Counted from the stretch's first letter, positions 1 through 7,679 are shown. The stretch is DNA of 11,591 nt from an uncultured Ruminococcus sp. (GCA_902766305.1 CACXDE010000206.1:1-11591), one strand, 5' to 3'. Notes: generated from the sequence alone by a model not told the origin. Program-made: numbers and translations.

Positions 1-2
1 CT

Positions 3-40
3 TCTGCCGTACATACGCAAGTGATACGATGTACGGCAGA
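3..40 (-). terminator. 12-bp inverted repeat after the YhgE-like gene, possible terminator
   Basis: Positions 3-14 (TCTGCCGTACAT) and 29-40 (ATGTACGGCAGA) are perfect 12-bp inverted arms separated by a 14-base loop. The repeat starts nine bases past the stop codon of the YhgE-like gene, where a terminator would be expected. The window ends two bases beyond the stem, so a following T-tract cannot be seen. It could instead be a dispersed palindromic repeat. Confidence 0.5.
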
Positions 41-48
41 TTAAATTA

Positions 49-2211
49 TTAAACTATTATGTCACTTTGTTCAACACGGTCGTTGAAGAAGGTGATTATT
101 TTTATGCAGGGCTTTCTTAGAATAATGCCGACAACCAGCGCAAAGGGAACAAATGCCAAGAGATAGACTACGTTTGTCCAGTATGCTGTACTGTTAACTC
201 CGGCAACAGCCTCTCTCAGGATATTTACCCCGTACTTGAACGGCAGATAGGGCGACACTGCCTGGAAGGATTCCGGAAGAACCTCTATCGGGAATGTTCC
301 GCCCGAACCGGCTATCTGTATTACAAGAATTATTACTGACAAAGCCTTTCCTATTACGCTGAATGTTATAGTAAGCGAATAGATGATAAGAGTATATACA
401 AAGCTGGAAATAAGCGCGCCCAAAACAAACAGGAATGGATCGTCACATTGTATTTTCAGGAAGAACAGATCTCCAAGGGCTATTATCAATGCCTGTATCT
501 GACCTATGAAGAAATAGATAAGATACCTGCCGAAATACTGCTGAGTATTTGTCGGCTTTCTGAGCCTTCTGAGTTCGTGCTTTGCAAGATCGGTCTTCAT
601 GACGGCTACCATAACTATACCGCCTACCCAAAAAGCAAGGGTAGAATAAAAAGGCGTCATGCCTGAACCATAATTATCAAGCGGATACTCATGATGCTCC
701 TTTATTGTAACAGGACTTGACACAAATTCTCCAAGCGCCTCAGGATTCTTTGTGACAGGCTCTATGATATTCTGAATAGAACTGCTGTCTGACATAAGAT
801 CAAGCATTGTGGAATAGGTTTTGAGCTTTTTCTGAGCATTTGTTATAGAGGTTTTAAGAGTCTTGAATTTTTCCTTAGCCTTGTCAACGGATTCAGATGC
901 CTTATCATAGGTATTGTCAAGCTCCGGAACTTTTTCATTAAGATTTGTAAGTATTCCTGCCGCCTTATCTATATACTGATAGGATTTGCTGACAGCCGTA
1001 TTTATCCTTCCTCTGACGTTTGCAAAGGCTGTTGAGATCGCCGCTGAATCAACTGATGCAGCTGCAATTGCGCTGTCAAGCCTGTTTTGCATTTCAGCAG
1101 TTATCGTACCGCTTCTTTCAATAGTGTCCGCTATATTGTCAACATTTGACTTGATATCATTCTGACGCTGTACCGCTGTATTTAGTTTATCGATCACCTC
1201 AGAACAGTCTATATCAAGCGTTTCCTCAATATTGGTGAAAACAGTTATTATACGGTTATACACTGAGACTGCTTTATCATTTACCTCTGTAATACCCCTG
1301 AATTTATTTGCTGCCTCTGTGGTGCCGTCTCCTATCTTATCAAAGGCTGCATCCGCTCTTGAAGCAAGCTCAGCGGTATAATTCTGCGCTGCGTTGATAG
1401 ATGTTTCTATAGAATCAGTGATCTGCAAAGCTGCATTCTGTGTTGACGCTATAGAGCGTTTCATTCCGGTTATATTGTTCCGCACGTCAGATATGCTTTT
1501 CTTTATCTGGGGAACCTGATCTTTTCTTGTTTTTATTTCATCCTTAAGCGTATCTGTAGTGTTGATAAAAACATCAATACTTGATTTAAGCTTTTCAAGC
1601 TCCTGATCCGCCTTCTCCATATTATCCGCAAGACTATCTGTAGCCTTATCCTTCGTCTTGTCCAGTGTATCTGTCGCAATATTCAGCGTTGTGGCAATTA
1701 CCTGTGTTATTGTACTTACGTATGTAGAATTTACTGATTCTTCAATTGTCTGTATTCCCTTATCCGTTATCTTAGGAGCGATAGCATTCTTTTTTTCGTT
1801 TACATAATATTGCAGTTTAGCCTGCTCAAACTTTCCGGTAGTAAGAGACAGAAGACATTCGCTGAAATCCTTCGGAACAATTACGGCAGCATAATATGTT
1901 CCGTCCTTTACGCCGTCTATTGCCTCTTTTTCACTTACAAAGGTCCAGCCCATTTTGTCGTTCATTTTCAGATTATCTACTATCTGATCGCCGGCGTTTA
2001 TCTTTATGCTCTTAAAGCTGTATCCCTTGTCAAGAGAACACACAGCAAAGCTCAGACCGTTTGTACTGGAATATGGATCCCAGTTCGCCGCAATATTGAA
2101 CCACGCATAAAGTGCCGGTAGAATAGATATGCCTATAATAACTATAAACACTATCAGATTTTTCGCAATACTTTTCAGATCATTCAGAAATATTCTGAAT
2201 ATATTTTTCAT
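49..2211 (-). CDS. YhgE/Pip-family membrane protein
   Basis: This 720-residue protein has the architecture of the YhgE/Pip (phage infection protein) family. A first membrane helix lies at about 19-38, followed by an extracytoplasmic segment with the family-like block WDPYSSTNGLSFAV near 44-57. A long helical, coiled-coil-prone region rich in T, S, D, K and A spans about 185-475. The C-terminal ABC-2-type permease-like part has helices near 521-539, 561-585, 593-615, 617-635 and 681-698, including the turn SGGTFPIEVLP after the fourth. Length is normal for the family. Family members are linked to phage adsorption in lactococci and resemble the T7SS protein EsaA/YueB, but most have no proven function. 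The start ATG is preceded by an AAGGGGG ribosome site. The gene lies 36 bases after the preceding membrane-protein gene and should be co-transcribed with it. Confidence 0.88.
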   Translation of the reverse strand: MKNIFRIFLNDLKSIAKNLIVFIVIIGISILPALYAWFNIAANWDPYSSTNGLSFAVCSLDKGYSFKSIKINAGDQIVDNLKMNDKMGWTFVSEKEAIDGVKDGTYYAAVIVPKDFSECLLSLTTGKFEQAKLQYYVNEKKNAIAPKITDKGIQTIEESVNSTYVSTITQVIATTLNIATDTLDKTKDKATDSLADNMEKADQELEKLKSSIDVFINTTDTLKDEIKTRKDQVPQIKKSISDVRNNITGMKRSIASTQNAALQITDSIETSINAAQNYTAELASRADAAFDKIGDGTTEAANKFRGITEVNDKAVSVYNRIITVFTNIEETLDIDCSEVIDKLNTAVQRQNDIKSNVDNIADTIERSGTITAEMQNRLDSAIAAASVDSAAISTAFANVRGRINTAVSKSYQYIDKAAGILTNLNEKVPELDNTYDKASESVDKAKEKFKTLKTSITNAQKKLKTYSTMLDLMSDSSSIQNIIEPVTKNPEALGEFVSSPVTIKEHHEYPLDNYGSGMTPFYSTLAFWVGGIVMVAVMKTDLAKHELRRLRKPTNTQQYFGRYLIYFFIGQIQALIIALGDLFFLKIQCDDPFLFVLGALISSFVYTLIIYSLTITFSVIGKALSVIILVIQIAGSGGTFPIEVLPESFQAVSPYLPFKYGVNILREAVAGVNSTAYWTNVVYLLAFVPFALVVGIILRKPCIKIITFFNDRVEQSDIIV

Positions 2212-2247
2212 ACTTATTTATCCCCCTTTTCAGCGTATGTGAATATA

Positions 2248-2859
2248 TTATTTCTTTCCCTCAGGTTCAGCCGGTGAAGCCTGACTGCTGTTTTCAGCCG
2301 GGGTCTGTTCCGGCTCAGTTTTTACATCAGGCTTTACGTCAGGTTTTACACCAGCGTCCTTTTTTTCCGGTACTTCAGGAGGAGATACCATAACAACATC
2401 CTCCTCTTCATCATTTTCCTCTGCTATCATTTCATAATAGTCAAATTCATCTGCTATTCCGAGAAACTCCTTGAACATATGGTATCTGTATTCCGCCCTT
2501 ATCATGACGGCAACACAGTAAAGAATAGAAATCACCCACAAAACAAGAAATTCTATCTTAGTATCAAGACTGAACATCAGCGCAAGGAAAATAATACCGG
2601 TTATAATAATGACCAGTGCGCCGTATTTCCTGTAAGCAGTCCTTTTCTGTTTTGAGTTATTATACTCATCAAGCACCATAAGATATGTAAGATGCTCCCT
2701 TTCACTCTGAGACAAAGGAGGTATTGACATATCCTTGCTGTCATATTTTTCATGGAGCGCATCCATTTCGGATTTTTCGTTCGGTGTAAAGCTATCCTTA
2801 TATTTAGAAATGTGATTTAAAATATAGGAGTAATCAGATTTCTTTTTTCTCAGCGACAT
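2248..2859 (-). CDS. Hypothetical two-helix membrane protein with acidic, proline-rich tail
   Basis: I do not recognise this 203-residue protein. The N-terminal 75 residues are hydrophilic and charged. Two membrane helices follow, at about 80-98 and 103-121, joined by a very short loop, so both termini probably face the same side, likely the cytoplasm given the basic residues before helix 1. Residues 135-155 are strongly acidic. The tail from about 158 is rich in P, E and K, with a small tandem repeat (VKPDVKPDVK). A GGGAGG ribosome site lies six bases before the ATG, and a perfect consensus promoter lies about 45 bases upstream. It is the first gene of a two-gene unit with the YhgE-like gene, so a role as accessory subunit or regulator of that protein is a contextual guess only. 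Confidence 0.8.
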   Translation of the reverse strand: MSLRKKKSDYSYILNHISKYKDSFTPNEKSEMDALHEKYDSKDMSIPPLSQSEREHLTYLMVLDEYNNSKQKRTAYRKYGALVIIITGIIFLALMFSLDTKIEFLVLWVISILYCVAVMIRAEYRYHMFKEFLGIADEFDYYEMIAEENDEEEDVVMVSPPEVPEKKDAGVKPDVKPDVKTEPEQTPAENSSQASPAEPEGKK

Positions 2860-2903
2860 ATTAAGCCTCCCTTACTATACCTTGCTCTAATCAGCATATG
2901 TAT

Positions 2904-2932
2904 ATTATAAAGTTCTTTGTTACATCTGTCAA
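2904..2932 (-). promoter_or_regulatory. Perfect consensus sigma-A promoter for the membrane-protein operon
   Basis: On the minus strand TTGACA (2927-2932) and TATAAT (2904-2909) are separated by exactly 17 bases, a full match to the housekeeping consensus. Transcription should start near 2897, giving a leader of about 38 bases before the ATG at 2859. It sits between the terminator at 3036-3078 and the membrane-protein gene, so it clearly opens a new transcription unit. Confidence 0.88.
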
Positions 2933-3035
2933 ATAAATAAAAGGTCTTTTCTGACAATTCGATATTAATGGTGAAATGTTTCGTCATTAGCAATAAAACG
3001 CGCAAAAAAAACGCCGAAAATATAACAAAGCTAAC

Positions 3036-3078
3036 AAAAAACAGACAGGATGACCTTTCAGCCGATCTTGTCTGTTTT
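3036..3078 (-). terminator. Rho-independent terminator after the small acidic ORF
   Basis: On the minus strand AAAACAGACA (3069-3078) pairs perfectly with TGTCTGTTTT (3038-3047). The loop is 21 bases and can form a short inner stem. The descending arm runs into six Ts (3036-3041). It starts six bases after the stop codon of the small ORF at 3085, so it ends the transcription unit coming from metA or the small ORF and insulates the next promoter. The pairing is symmetrical enough to work weakly on the plus strand too. Confidence 0.8.
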
Positions 3079-3084
3079 ACGCTT

Positions 3085-3270
3085 TTATTCCCTGCTGTCT
3101 TCTTCAAGATAATCTTCGTAGTAATTATACTCGTCTATATGCTCGTTATTTGTCTTTCCGTTTGAAGCAAAGGCAAGATAATCCTCTGACGTATCAAATT
3201 CATCATCAGAAGCAGCATAGTCAATGTTCTCCGGATCTAATGTTTCTCCGTGCAGCTTTTTATTTTTCAT
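3085..3270 (-). CDS. Small acidic hypothetical protein
   Basis: This is a candidate gene of 61 residues with a basic start (MKNKKLHG) and a very acidic remainder containing many D, E and Y residues (for example YNYYEDYLEED). It has no membrane helix, signal peptide or cysteine. I chose the ATG at 3270 because GGTGAGG lies just before it. A GTG three codons upstream (3279) overlaps that motif and has no ribosome site of its own. An intrinsic terminator begins six bases after the stop, which supports transcription through this ORF. No good promoter is visible directly upstream, so it may be read through from metA across the hairpin repeat. Its function is unknown and it could be a chance ORF. 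Confidence 0.45.
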   Translation of the reverse strand: MKNKKLHGETLDPENIDYAASDDEFDTSEDYLAFASNGKTNNEHIDEYNYYEDYLEEDSRE

Positions 3271-3323
3271 TTTCCTCACCAGTTATATTATGCCCGGAGA
3301 AAAGCATTTAATACCTATAGCCG

Positions 3324-3388
3324 TCAGTTATAAGTTGGAAGTTGGAAGTTATCAGTTATAAGTAAAATGTAACTGACAACTTCCAACT
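3324..3388 (-). repeat. Hairpin repeat after metA (TCAGTTATAAG family)
   Basis: Positions 3340-3358 and 3370-3388 form a 19-bp stem with one G-U wobble (minus-strand arm AGTTGGAAGTTGTCAGTTA) and an 11-base loop. The module TCAGTTATAAGT occurs twice here (3324-3335 and 3352-3363), with a tandem AGTTGGA pair between them. The stem begins four bases after the metA stop. No T-run follows it, so it is not a classical terminator. The same module builds the hairpin after dnaG at 7757-7833. It is probably a dispersed extragenic palindrome that may protect the 3' end of the mRNA. Confidence 0.75.
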
Positions 3389-3392
3389 GTTA

Positions 3393-4334
3393 TTATACTT
3401 CTTCATCAAATCCCTTGATATCTGATATATCATAAGGCGTCTGCTGGTATACATAATAGTTCAGCCAGTTTGAATACAATATAGTCGCATAGCTTCTCCA
3501 TGTAAGGTTAGGCAGCGCTCTGGGATCATTTCCGGGGAAATAGTTATACGGAAGAGGAGGCTCTATACCTTTATTTCTATCACGGAAATATTCGTTTGCA
3601 AGGGTATTCCTGTCATATTCCGCATGACCGGTAACAAAAAACTGTCTTCCGTTTTTATTTGCGACGATGGCAACGCCTGCTATATTTGAAGAAGCAAGAA
3701 TTTCAAGCTCATTATGCTCCCGGATATCAGAACGGTGATTTCCGGTATATCTTGAATGCGGCAGAAGTATTTTATCGTCAAATCCTCTCATAAGCGGATG
3801 AAAGGCATTCATGACCCTGTGGACATATACGCCTGAAAGCTTTTCGTCAAGCTCAAACTTCGGCACTCCGTAATGATAATAAAGCCCTGCCTGCGCTCCC
3901 CAGCAGATGTGGAACGTGCTGTAAACATTTGTCTTCGACCATTCCATGATACTGCAAAGCTCCTGCCAGTAGTCAACCTCTTCAAACTCCATCTGTTCTA
4001 CAGGCGCGCCTGTGATTATCATGCCGTCATAGCGGTTGTCCTTCACCTGATCGAAGGTCTGGTAAAATGCTGTCAGATGATCTGCCGGAGTATTCTTGTT
4101 TTTCGATACATGAGTCGCCATTTGCAAAAGCTCAATATCCACCTGGAGAGGACTGTTTCCAAGAAGCCTGAGAAGCTGAGTCTCCGTTTCAATCTTATTA
4201 GGCATAAGATTGAGTATAAGAATCTTCAATGCTCTGATATCCTGAGACATTGCTCTCTCATCCGTCATTACGAAAATGTTTTCAGCTTCAAGCGTCTTAT
4301 AGGCCGGAAGCTGACTTTGAATTTTGATTGGCAT
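3393..4334 (-). CDS. metA: MetA-family homoserine O-acyltransferase, probably acetyl-CoA specific
   Basis: This cytoplasmic enzyme activates homoserine by O-acylation, the first committed step of methionine synthesis. The 313 residues align from end to end with the MetA family: start [11 protein letters not shown]47 in [11 protein letters not shown], nucleophile C144 in [10 protein letters not shown], and catalytic H237 and E239 in VTGHAEYD. Residue 113 (TGAPVE) corresponds to E. coli position 111. Glycine there favours succinyl-CoA and glutamate favours acetyl-CoA, so the product is predicted to be O-acetylhomoserine despite the usual 'succinyltransferase' label. It lies 66 bases after rpoD with no terminator or SAM riboswitch in the gap. 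Only a weak promoter-like sequence overlaps the end of rpoD, so read-through is possible. The ribosome site is poor, but the N-terminus fits the family exactly. Confidence 0.96.
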   Translation of the reverse strand: MPIKIQSQLPAYKTLEAENIFVMTDERAMSQDIRALKILILNLMPNKIETETQLLRLLGNSPLQVDIELLQMATHVSKNKNTPADHLTAFYQTFDQVKDNRYDGMIITGAPVEQMEFEEVDYWQELCSIMEWSKTNVYSTFHICWGAQAGLYYHYGVPKFELDEKLSGVYVHRVMNAFHPLMRGFDDKILLPHSRYTGNHRSDIREHNELEILASSNIAGVAIVANKNGRQFFVTGHAEYDRNTLANEYFRDRNKGIEPPLPYNYFPGNDPRALPNLTWRSYATILYSNWLNYYVYQQTPYDISDIKGFDEEV

Positions 4335-4400
4335 ACTAAATTACTTCTTTCTTTTTATTCTTTCCTTTTGTAAAAATATTTGTATATATTGTAGCTAAAT

Positions 4401-5507
4401 TTAATCAAGAAAATCCTTGAGCTTTTTGCTGCGGCTGGGGTGACGGAGCTTGCGAAGGGCTTTAGCTTCTATCTGCCGGATTCGTTCTCTTGTTACGCTG
4501 AACTCTTCCCCAACCTCTTCAAGAGTTCTTGCACGCCCGTCATCAAGACCGAAACGAAGTCTGAGTACCTTTGCTTCCCTTGGAGTAAGAGTATTGAGTA
4601 CATCATTAAGCTGCTCCTTAAGAAGTGTATTTGAAGCTGCGTCCTGAGGTGCAGGCGCGTCATCATCGGGAATGAAATCGCCTAAATGACTGTCTTCCTC
4701 TTCACCGATCGGCGTTTCAAGGGATACAGGCTCCTGAGACACACGCATTATCTCCCTGACTTTTTCAGCCGGCATTTTCAGATATTCAGCTATTTCCTCC
4801 GCTGTCGGTTCGTGACCTGTTATATGAAGAAGCTGGCTTGACGCTTTCTTTACCTTGTTTATGGTCTCAACCATATGTACAGGTATTCTTATCGTCCTTG
4901 CCTGATCTGCTATGGCACGGGTTATCGCCTGACGTATCCACCATGTAGCGTATGTTGAAAACTTGAATCCTTTTGTATGGTCGAATTTTTCGACTGCCTT
5001 TATTAGTCCTAAATTGCCCTCCTGAATGAGATCGAGAAACTGCATACCTCTTCCAAGATAACGCTTGGCTATACTCACCACCAGTCTGAGGTTGGCTTCA
5101 GACAGTCTTTGTTTCGCCGCTACCTCGCCTCTTGAAATACGTTTGGCAAGATCAGTCTCTTCATCGCCGGTAAGCAGCGGCACTCTGCCTATTTCTTTAA
5201 GATAGATTTTTACCGGATCATCTATAGTTACGCCCTCGGAACTATCGAAACCGTCGTCAGACATACCCTCATTTTCCGCTATAGAAGAAAGCTCGCTGTC
5301 GTCAAGAATGATATCGTCAAGTGTTTCCACGATCTCTATGCCGTTTGTTTCCAAAGAATCATAGAACCGCTCCATTGCCTCAGCATCAATATCCATTTCT
5401 CCTATAGCATCAAGTATTTCCTTATTACTAAGATGTCCTTTTGTTTTTCCTAATTCTGTCAGTTCCTTGAGTACTGATTTTCTTTCCGGCTGTACCATAT
5501 TTGCCAT
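4401..5507 (-). CDS. rpoD: RNA polymerase sigma factor RpoD/SigA (downstream paralog)
   Basis: This is a primary sigma-70 factor of 368 residues, the usual size in Firmicutes. Region 1.1 lies at about 10-60 and region 1.2 at 97-130 ([17 protein letters not shown]). Core-binding region 2.1-2.2 lies at 138-170 ([12 protein letters not shown]). Regions 2.3-2.4 at 180-200 carry the melting aromatics F181, F183, Y186, W189 and W190 and the -12 readers Q193 and T196. Regions 3.0-3.1 start at [11 protein letters not shown], and the 3.2 finger is near 257-285. The region 4.2 recognition helix [22 protein letters not shown] and the terminal DFLD are intact, so it should read TTGACA/TATAAT promoters. 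It is last of three sigma-family genes and has its own possible promoter in the 61-base gap upstream. A GGGAGG ribosome site precedes the ATG. The canonical C-terminus makes it the better candidate for the housekeeping factor. Confidence 0.97.
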   Translation of the reverse strand: MANMVQPERKSVLKELTELGKTKGHLSNKEILDAIGEMDIDAEAMERFYDSLETNGIEIVETLDDIILDDSELSSIAENEGMSDDGFDSSEGVTIDDPVKIYLKEIGRVPLLTGDEETDLAKRISRGEVAAKQRLSEANLRLVVSIAKRYLGRGMQFLDLIQEGNLGLIKAVEKFDHTKGFKFSTYATWWIRQAITRAIADQARTIRIPVHMVETINKVKKASSQLLHITGHEPTAEEIAEYLKMPAEKVREIMRVSQEPVSLETPIGEEEDSHLGDFIPDDDAPAPQDAASNTLLKEQLNDVLNTLTPREAKVLRLRFGLDDGRARTLEEVGEEFSVTRERIRQIEAKALRKLRHPSRSKKLKDFLD

Positions 5508-5526
5508 AAGTTTATTCCTCCCGAAT

Positions 5527-5556
5527 ATTATATATGCCTTCCTTTGTCATAAACAA
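5527..5556 (-). promoter_or_regulatory. Candidate rpoD promoter overlapping a 6-5-6 dyad
   Basis: In the gap before the downstream rpoD, a perfect TATAAT (5527-5532) lies 18 bases from a poor -35 element, TTGTTT (5551-5556). The dyad CTTTGT-N5-ACAAAG (5542-5547 with 5553-5558) covers the -35 and spacer, where a repressor or activator could bind. If used, transcription would begin almost at the ribosome site and leave a very short leader, which weakens the call. Confidence 0.35.
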
Positions 5557-5568
5557 AGCTATGTTGGA

Positions 5569-6576
5569 TCACCCATTCTGTCCGCCGAGATGCTTCATGG
5601 CAGACTGTTCAAGCTTTTCAGTTTCCTCTATAGTCATTCCCAGCTTTTCTGAGATTTCATCTGCTGACAGCGGCTTCTCATTTTCAAGTCCGAATTTCAG
5701 CTTTATCAGCTTTGCTTCCTCCGGTGACAATACTGCAAGCATCTGTGCCACCTGAGCTGACATTATTCTTTCCTCTTCTGTTTTTTCCGCGCCGGCTTCA
5801 TCATCTTCTTCGTCATCGTTTTTATTTATAAGTGAAACAAGCTTTTTCACTTTTTCCTCACTCAGTCCGGTTTCTGCGGAAATATCATTAAGTGACGGTT
5901 TCTTTCCTTCTGACAGCATTTTCCTGTAAGTGCTGACAGCTTTTGAAAAATCCTCTGCCTGTGACGCCGGAATTTTCAGAGGCTGTTCGCTAGCCTGCGT
6001 CATCTTCTCCATCATCCTGCATATCTTCCATGCGCAGAAAGCAGAAAAACTCAGTCTTGTATCAGTCCAGCTGTCTGCCTCTGTCATAAGGACAAGATTT
6101 CCCTCCTGCACAAGGTCAAGAAAAAGCACACCCTTACCTATATATTTTTCCGCTGCCATAACAGGAATATACAGGCAGCCTTCTATAAGTCTGTTCTTTG
6201 CATCCTCGCTGCCATCCTCGATCTCGTAAAGAAGCTCCCGCTCCGTTGTGCTGTCAAGCCTTTCAAGCCGTGCTGTTTCCTTAAGATAAAGTACTACAGA
6301 ATTTTCTGCACCTGTAACAGCCTTTCTTTCGTCTTCACATGATTCCTTTATCTTTTTATCCAGGCTTTTTATGCTTTCATCATTCAAAAAATAATTTCTG
6401 TAGAAGCTTACAGCGTTATCCGCAAGTATGCTTAATATTTCTTTTACCGCATCATCATCAAAATCATATTCCGACAGTCTCATCATTTCATCAACGCTGA
6501 GCATATCTCCGTTTACAGCCGCATTTGAAATAAGTCCTACTGCCGCTGTGTCAATAGCTATTCTTTCGCTCTTCAT
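5569..6576 (-). CDS. Diverged sigma-70-like protein between two RpoD genes
   Basis: This 335-residue protein aligns with its RpoD neighbours along most of its length but is strongly degenerate. A region 1.1-like block is at about 25-57 and region 1.2 is NSVVLYLKETARL (92-104). Core-binding region 2.2 is well kept (FLDLVQEGNLVLM, 152-164). In region 2.3-2.4 the W-W dyad is W183-K184 and the -12 readers Q and T are R187 and E190. The region 3.2 finger ([17 protein letters not shown] in RpoD) is absent, replaced by a short acidic linker near 251-270. Region 4 remains recognisable (LSPEEAKLIKLKFGL), but its -35 helix reads TIEETEKLE, with R, R, R and Q replaced by I, E, E and K, and the basic tail is lost. 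The start ATG at 6576 is preceded by GGAG nine bases away; an ATG at 6591 is possible. Inferred to bind core polymerase but not normal promoters; alternative sigma, polymerase modulator or decaying duplicate are all open. The frame is intact. Confidence 0.85.
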   Translation of the reverse strand: MKSERIAIDTAAVGLISNAAVNGDMLSVDEMMRLSEYDFDDDAVKEILSILADNAVSFYRNYFLNDESIKSLDKKIKESCEDERKAVTGAENSVVLYLKETARLERLDSTTERELLYEIEDGSEDAKNRLIEGCLYIPVMAAEKYIGKGVLFLDLVQEGNLVLMTEADSWTDTRLSFSAFCAWKICRMMEKMTQASEQPLKIPASQAEDFSKAVSTYRKMLSEGKKPSLNDISAETGLSEEKVKKLVSLINKNDDEEDDEAGAEKTEEERIMSAQVAQMLAVLSPEEAKLIKLKFGLENEKPLSADEISEKLGMTIEETEKLEQSAMKHLGGQNG

Positions 6577-6593
6577 TCTTTCCTTCTCCATAA

Positions 6594-7679
6594 TTATTTA
6601 AGCTTTTTGCTTCTGCTCGGATGGCGAAGCTTTCTCAGCGCCTTTGCCTCGATCTGACGTATTCTTTCCCTTGTTACGTCAAATTCCTCTCCTACCTCTT
6701 CAAGAGTTCTAGGACGTCCGTCGTCCAGACCAAATCTCAGACGTATTACCTTTTCTTCTCTTGGTGTAAGAGTAGACAGAACAGAATTGAGCTGTTCCTT
6801 TAACATTGCCTGAAGCGCCGCTTCCTGCGGAGTCAATGTGCTCTCATCAGGAATGAAGTCACCCAAATGGCTGTCCTCTTCCTCACCTATTGGTGTTTCA
6901 AGGGATACAGGCTCCTGTGAAGCCCTCATTGCCTCTTTTATCTTATCCGGGGACATACCTAAATAATCTGCTATATCCTCTGCTGATGGCTCGTGACCGT
7001 TCTCATGAAGCAGCTGTATAGACGCTTTCTTTATTTTGCTGATAGTTTCACCCATATGAACGGGAATACGTATTGTCCTCGACTGATCTGCTATGGCTCT
7101 GGTTATCGCCTGTCTTATCCACCATGTAGCATAGGTTGAAAATTTGAAGCCCTTTGTATGATCGAACTTTTCCACTGCCTTCATCAAACCGAGGTTTCCT
7201 TCCTGAATCAGATCAAGCAGCTGCATTCCTCTGCCGAGATAACGCTTTGCTATGCTTACAACAAGACGAAGGTTTGCTTCTACAAGACGCTTTTTTGCCT
7301 CCTCGTCCCCTTCAAGGATTTTTTCAGCAACGTCTGATTCTTCACCGGGACTAAGCAGAGGAACCCTTCCTATTTCTTTCAGATATATCCTGACAGGATC
7401 ATCTGTACTTACTGCGGAATCCGGAACGATAAATTCTTCGTCCTCATTTTCCGACAATGTCTGAAGCTCCGGGTCTTCAAGCATAATATCGTCTATCGAA
7501 TCAACGATCTCAACTCCGCTTGATTCAAGCATATTATAAAAGCTTTCCATCTGATCCGGTTCTATATCTATCTCAACCGTTGCGTCAAATATTTCCTTGC
7601 TTGTGATCTGACCTTTATTCTTGCCTATTTCCAGCAGATCCCCCAAGACATTTTTCTTATCCGTTTGCTGATTATTCAT
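6594..7679 (-). CDS. rpoD: RNA polymerase sigma factor RpoD/SigA (dnaG-adjacent paralog)
   Basis: This second full primary-type sigma factor has 361 residues. Region 1.1 is at about 10-60, region 1.2 at 93-125, core-binding [16 protein letters not shown] region 2.2 near 154-166, [16 protein letters not shown] at 178-193, and an intact -35 helix [23 protein letters not shown]. Across 84 residues of regions 2-3 it differs from the downstream RpoD at only six positions. One difference is G210 in IPVHMGETI, where RpoD normally has V or I, between the His and Glu that contact the extended -10. The protein stops after SRSKKLK, lacking the DFLD end of its paralog. CAGGAGGG lies just before the ATG, a strong ribosome site. 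A perfect 13-base dyad, AAGCTC-A-GAGCTT, lies at 7721-7733 upstream. No convincing promoter was found, although TTATAA is present beside the dyad. Confidence 0.95.
   Translation of the reverse strand: MNNQQTDKKNVLGDLLEIGKNKGQITSKEIFDATVEIDIEPDQMESFYNMLESSGVEIVDSIDDIMLEDPELQTLSENEDEEFIVPDSAVSTDDPVRIYLKEIGRVPLLSPGEESDVAEKILEGDEEAKKRLVEANLRLVVSIAKRYLGRGMQLLDLIQEGNLGLMKAVEKFDHTKGFKFSTYATWWIRQAITRAIADQSRTIRIPVHMGETISKIKKASIQLLHENGHEPSAEDIADYLGMSPDKIKEAMRASQEPVSLETPIGEEEDSHLGDFIPDESTLTPQEAALQAMLKEQLNSVLSTLTPREEKVIRLRFGLDDGRPRTLEEVGEEFDVTRERIRQIEAKALRKLRHPSRSKKLK

Noticed and set aside
2850..3107. 85-codon minus-strand ORF with a hydrophobic segment
   Set aside because: It overlaps both the small acidic ORF and the start of the membrane-protein gene, and it covers a strong terminator and a perfect promoter, which marks the stretch as intergenic.
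3324..3388. CRISPR-like array in the AGTTGGA/TCAGTTATAAG repeats
   Set aside because: Units are 7-12 bases without unique spacers and form one hairpin. They are palindromic repeat modules.
3873..4373. 166-codon plus-strand ORF
   Set aside because: It is antisense to metA, whose catalytic residues are intact, and has no ribosome site or family signature.
4335..4400. SAM riboswitch or T-box upstream of metA
   Set aside because: The gap is only 66 A/T-rich bases with no structured helix set. It is too short for a known methionine-related leader.
5569..6591. Middle sigma gene as a frameshifted pseudogene
   Set aside because: The frame is uninterrupted and all regions except the 3.2 finger have a counterpart in order. 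Loss is by substitution, not by stops or shifts.
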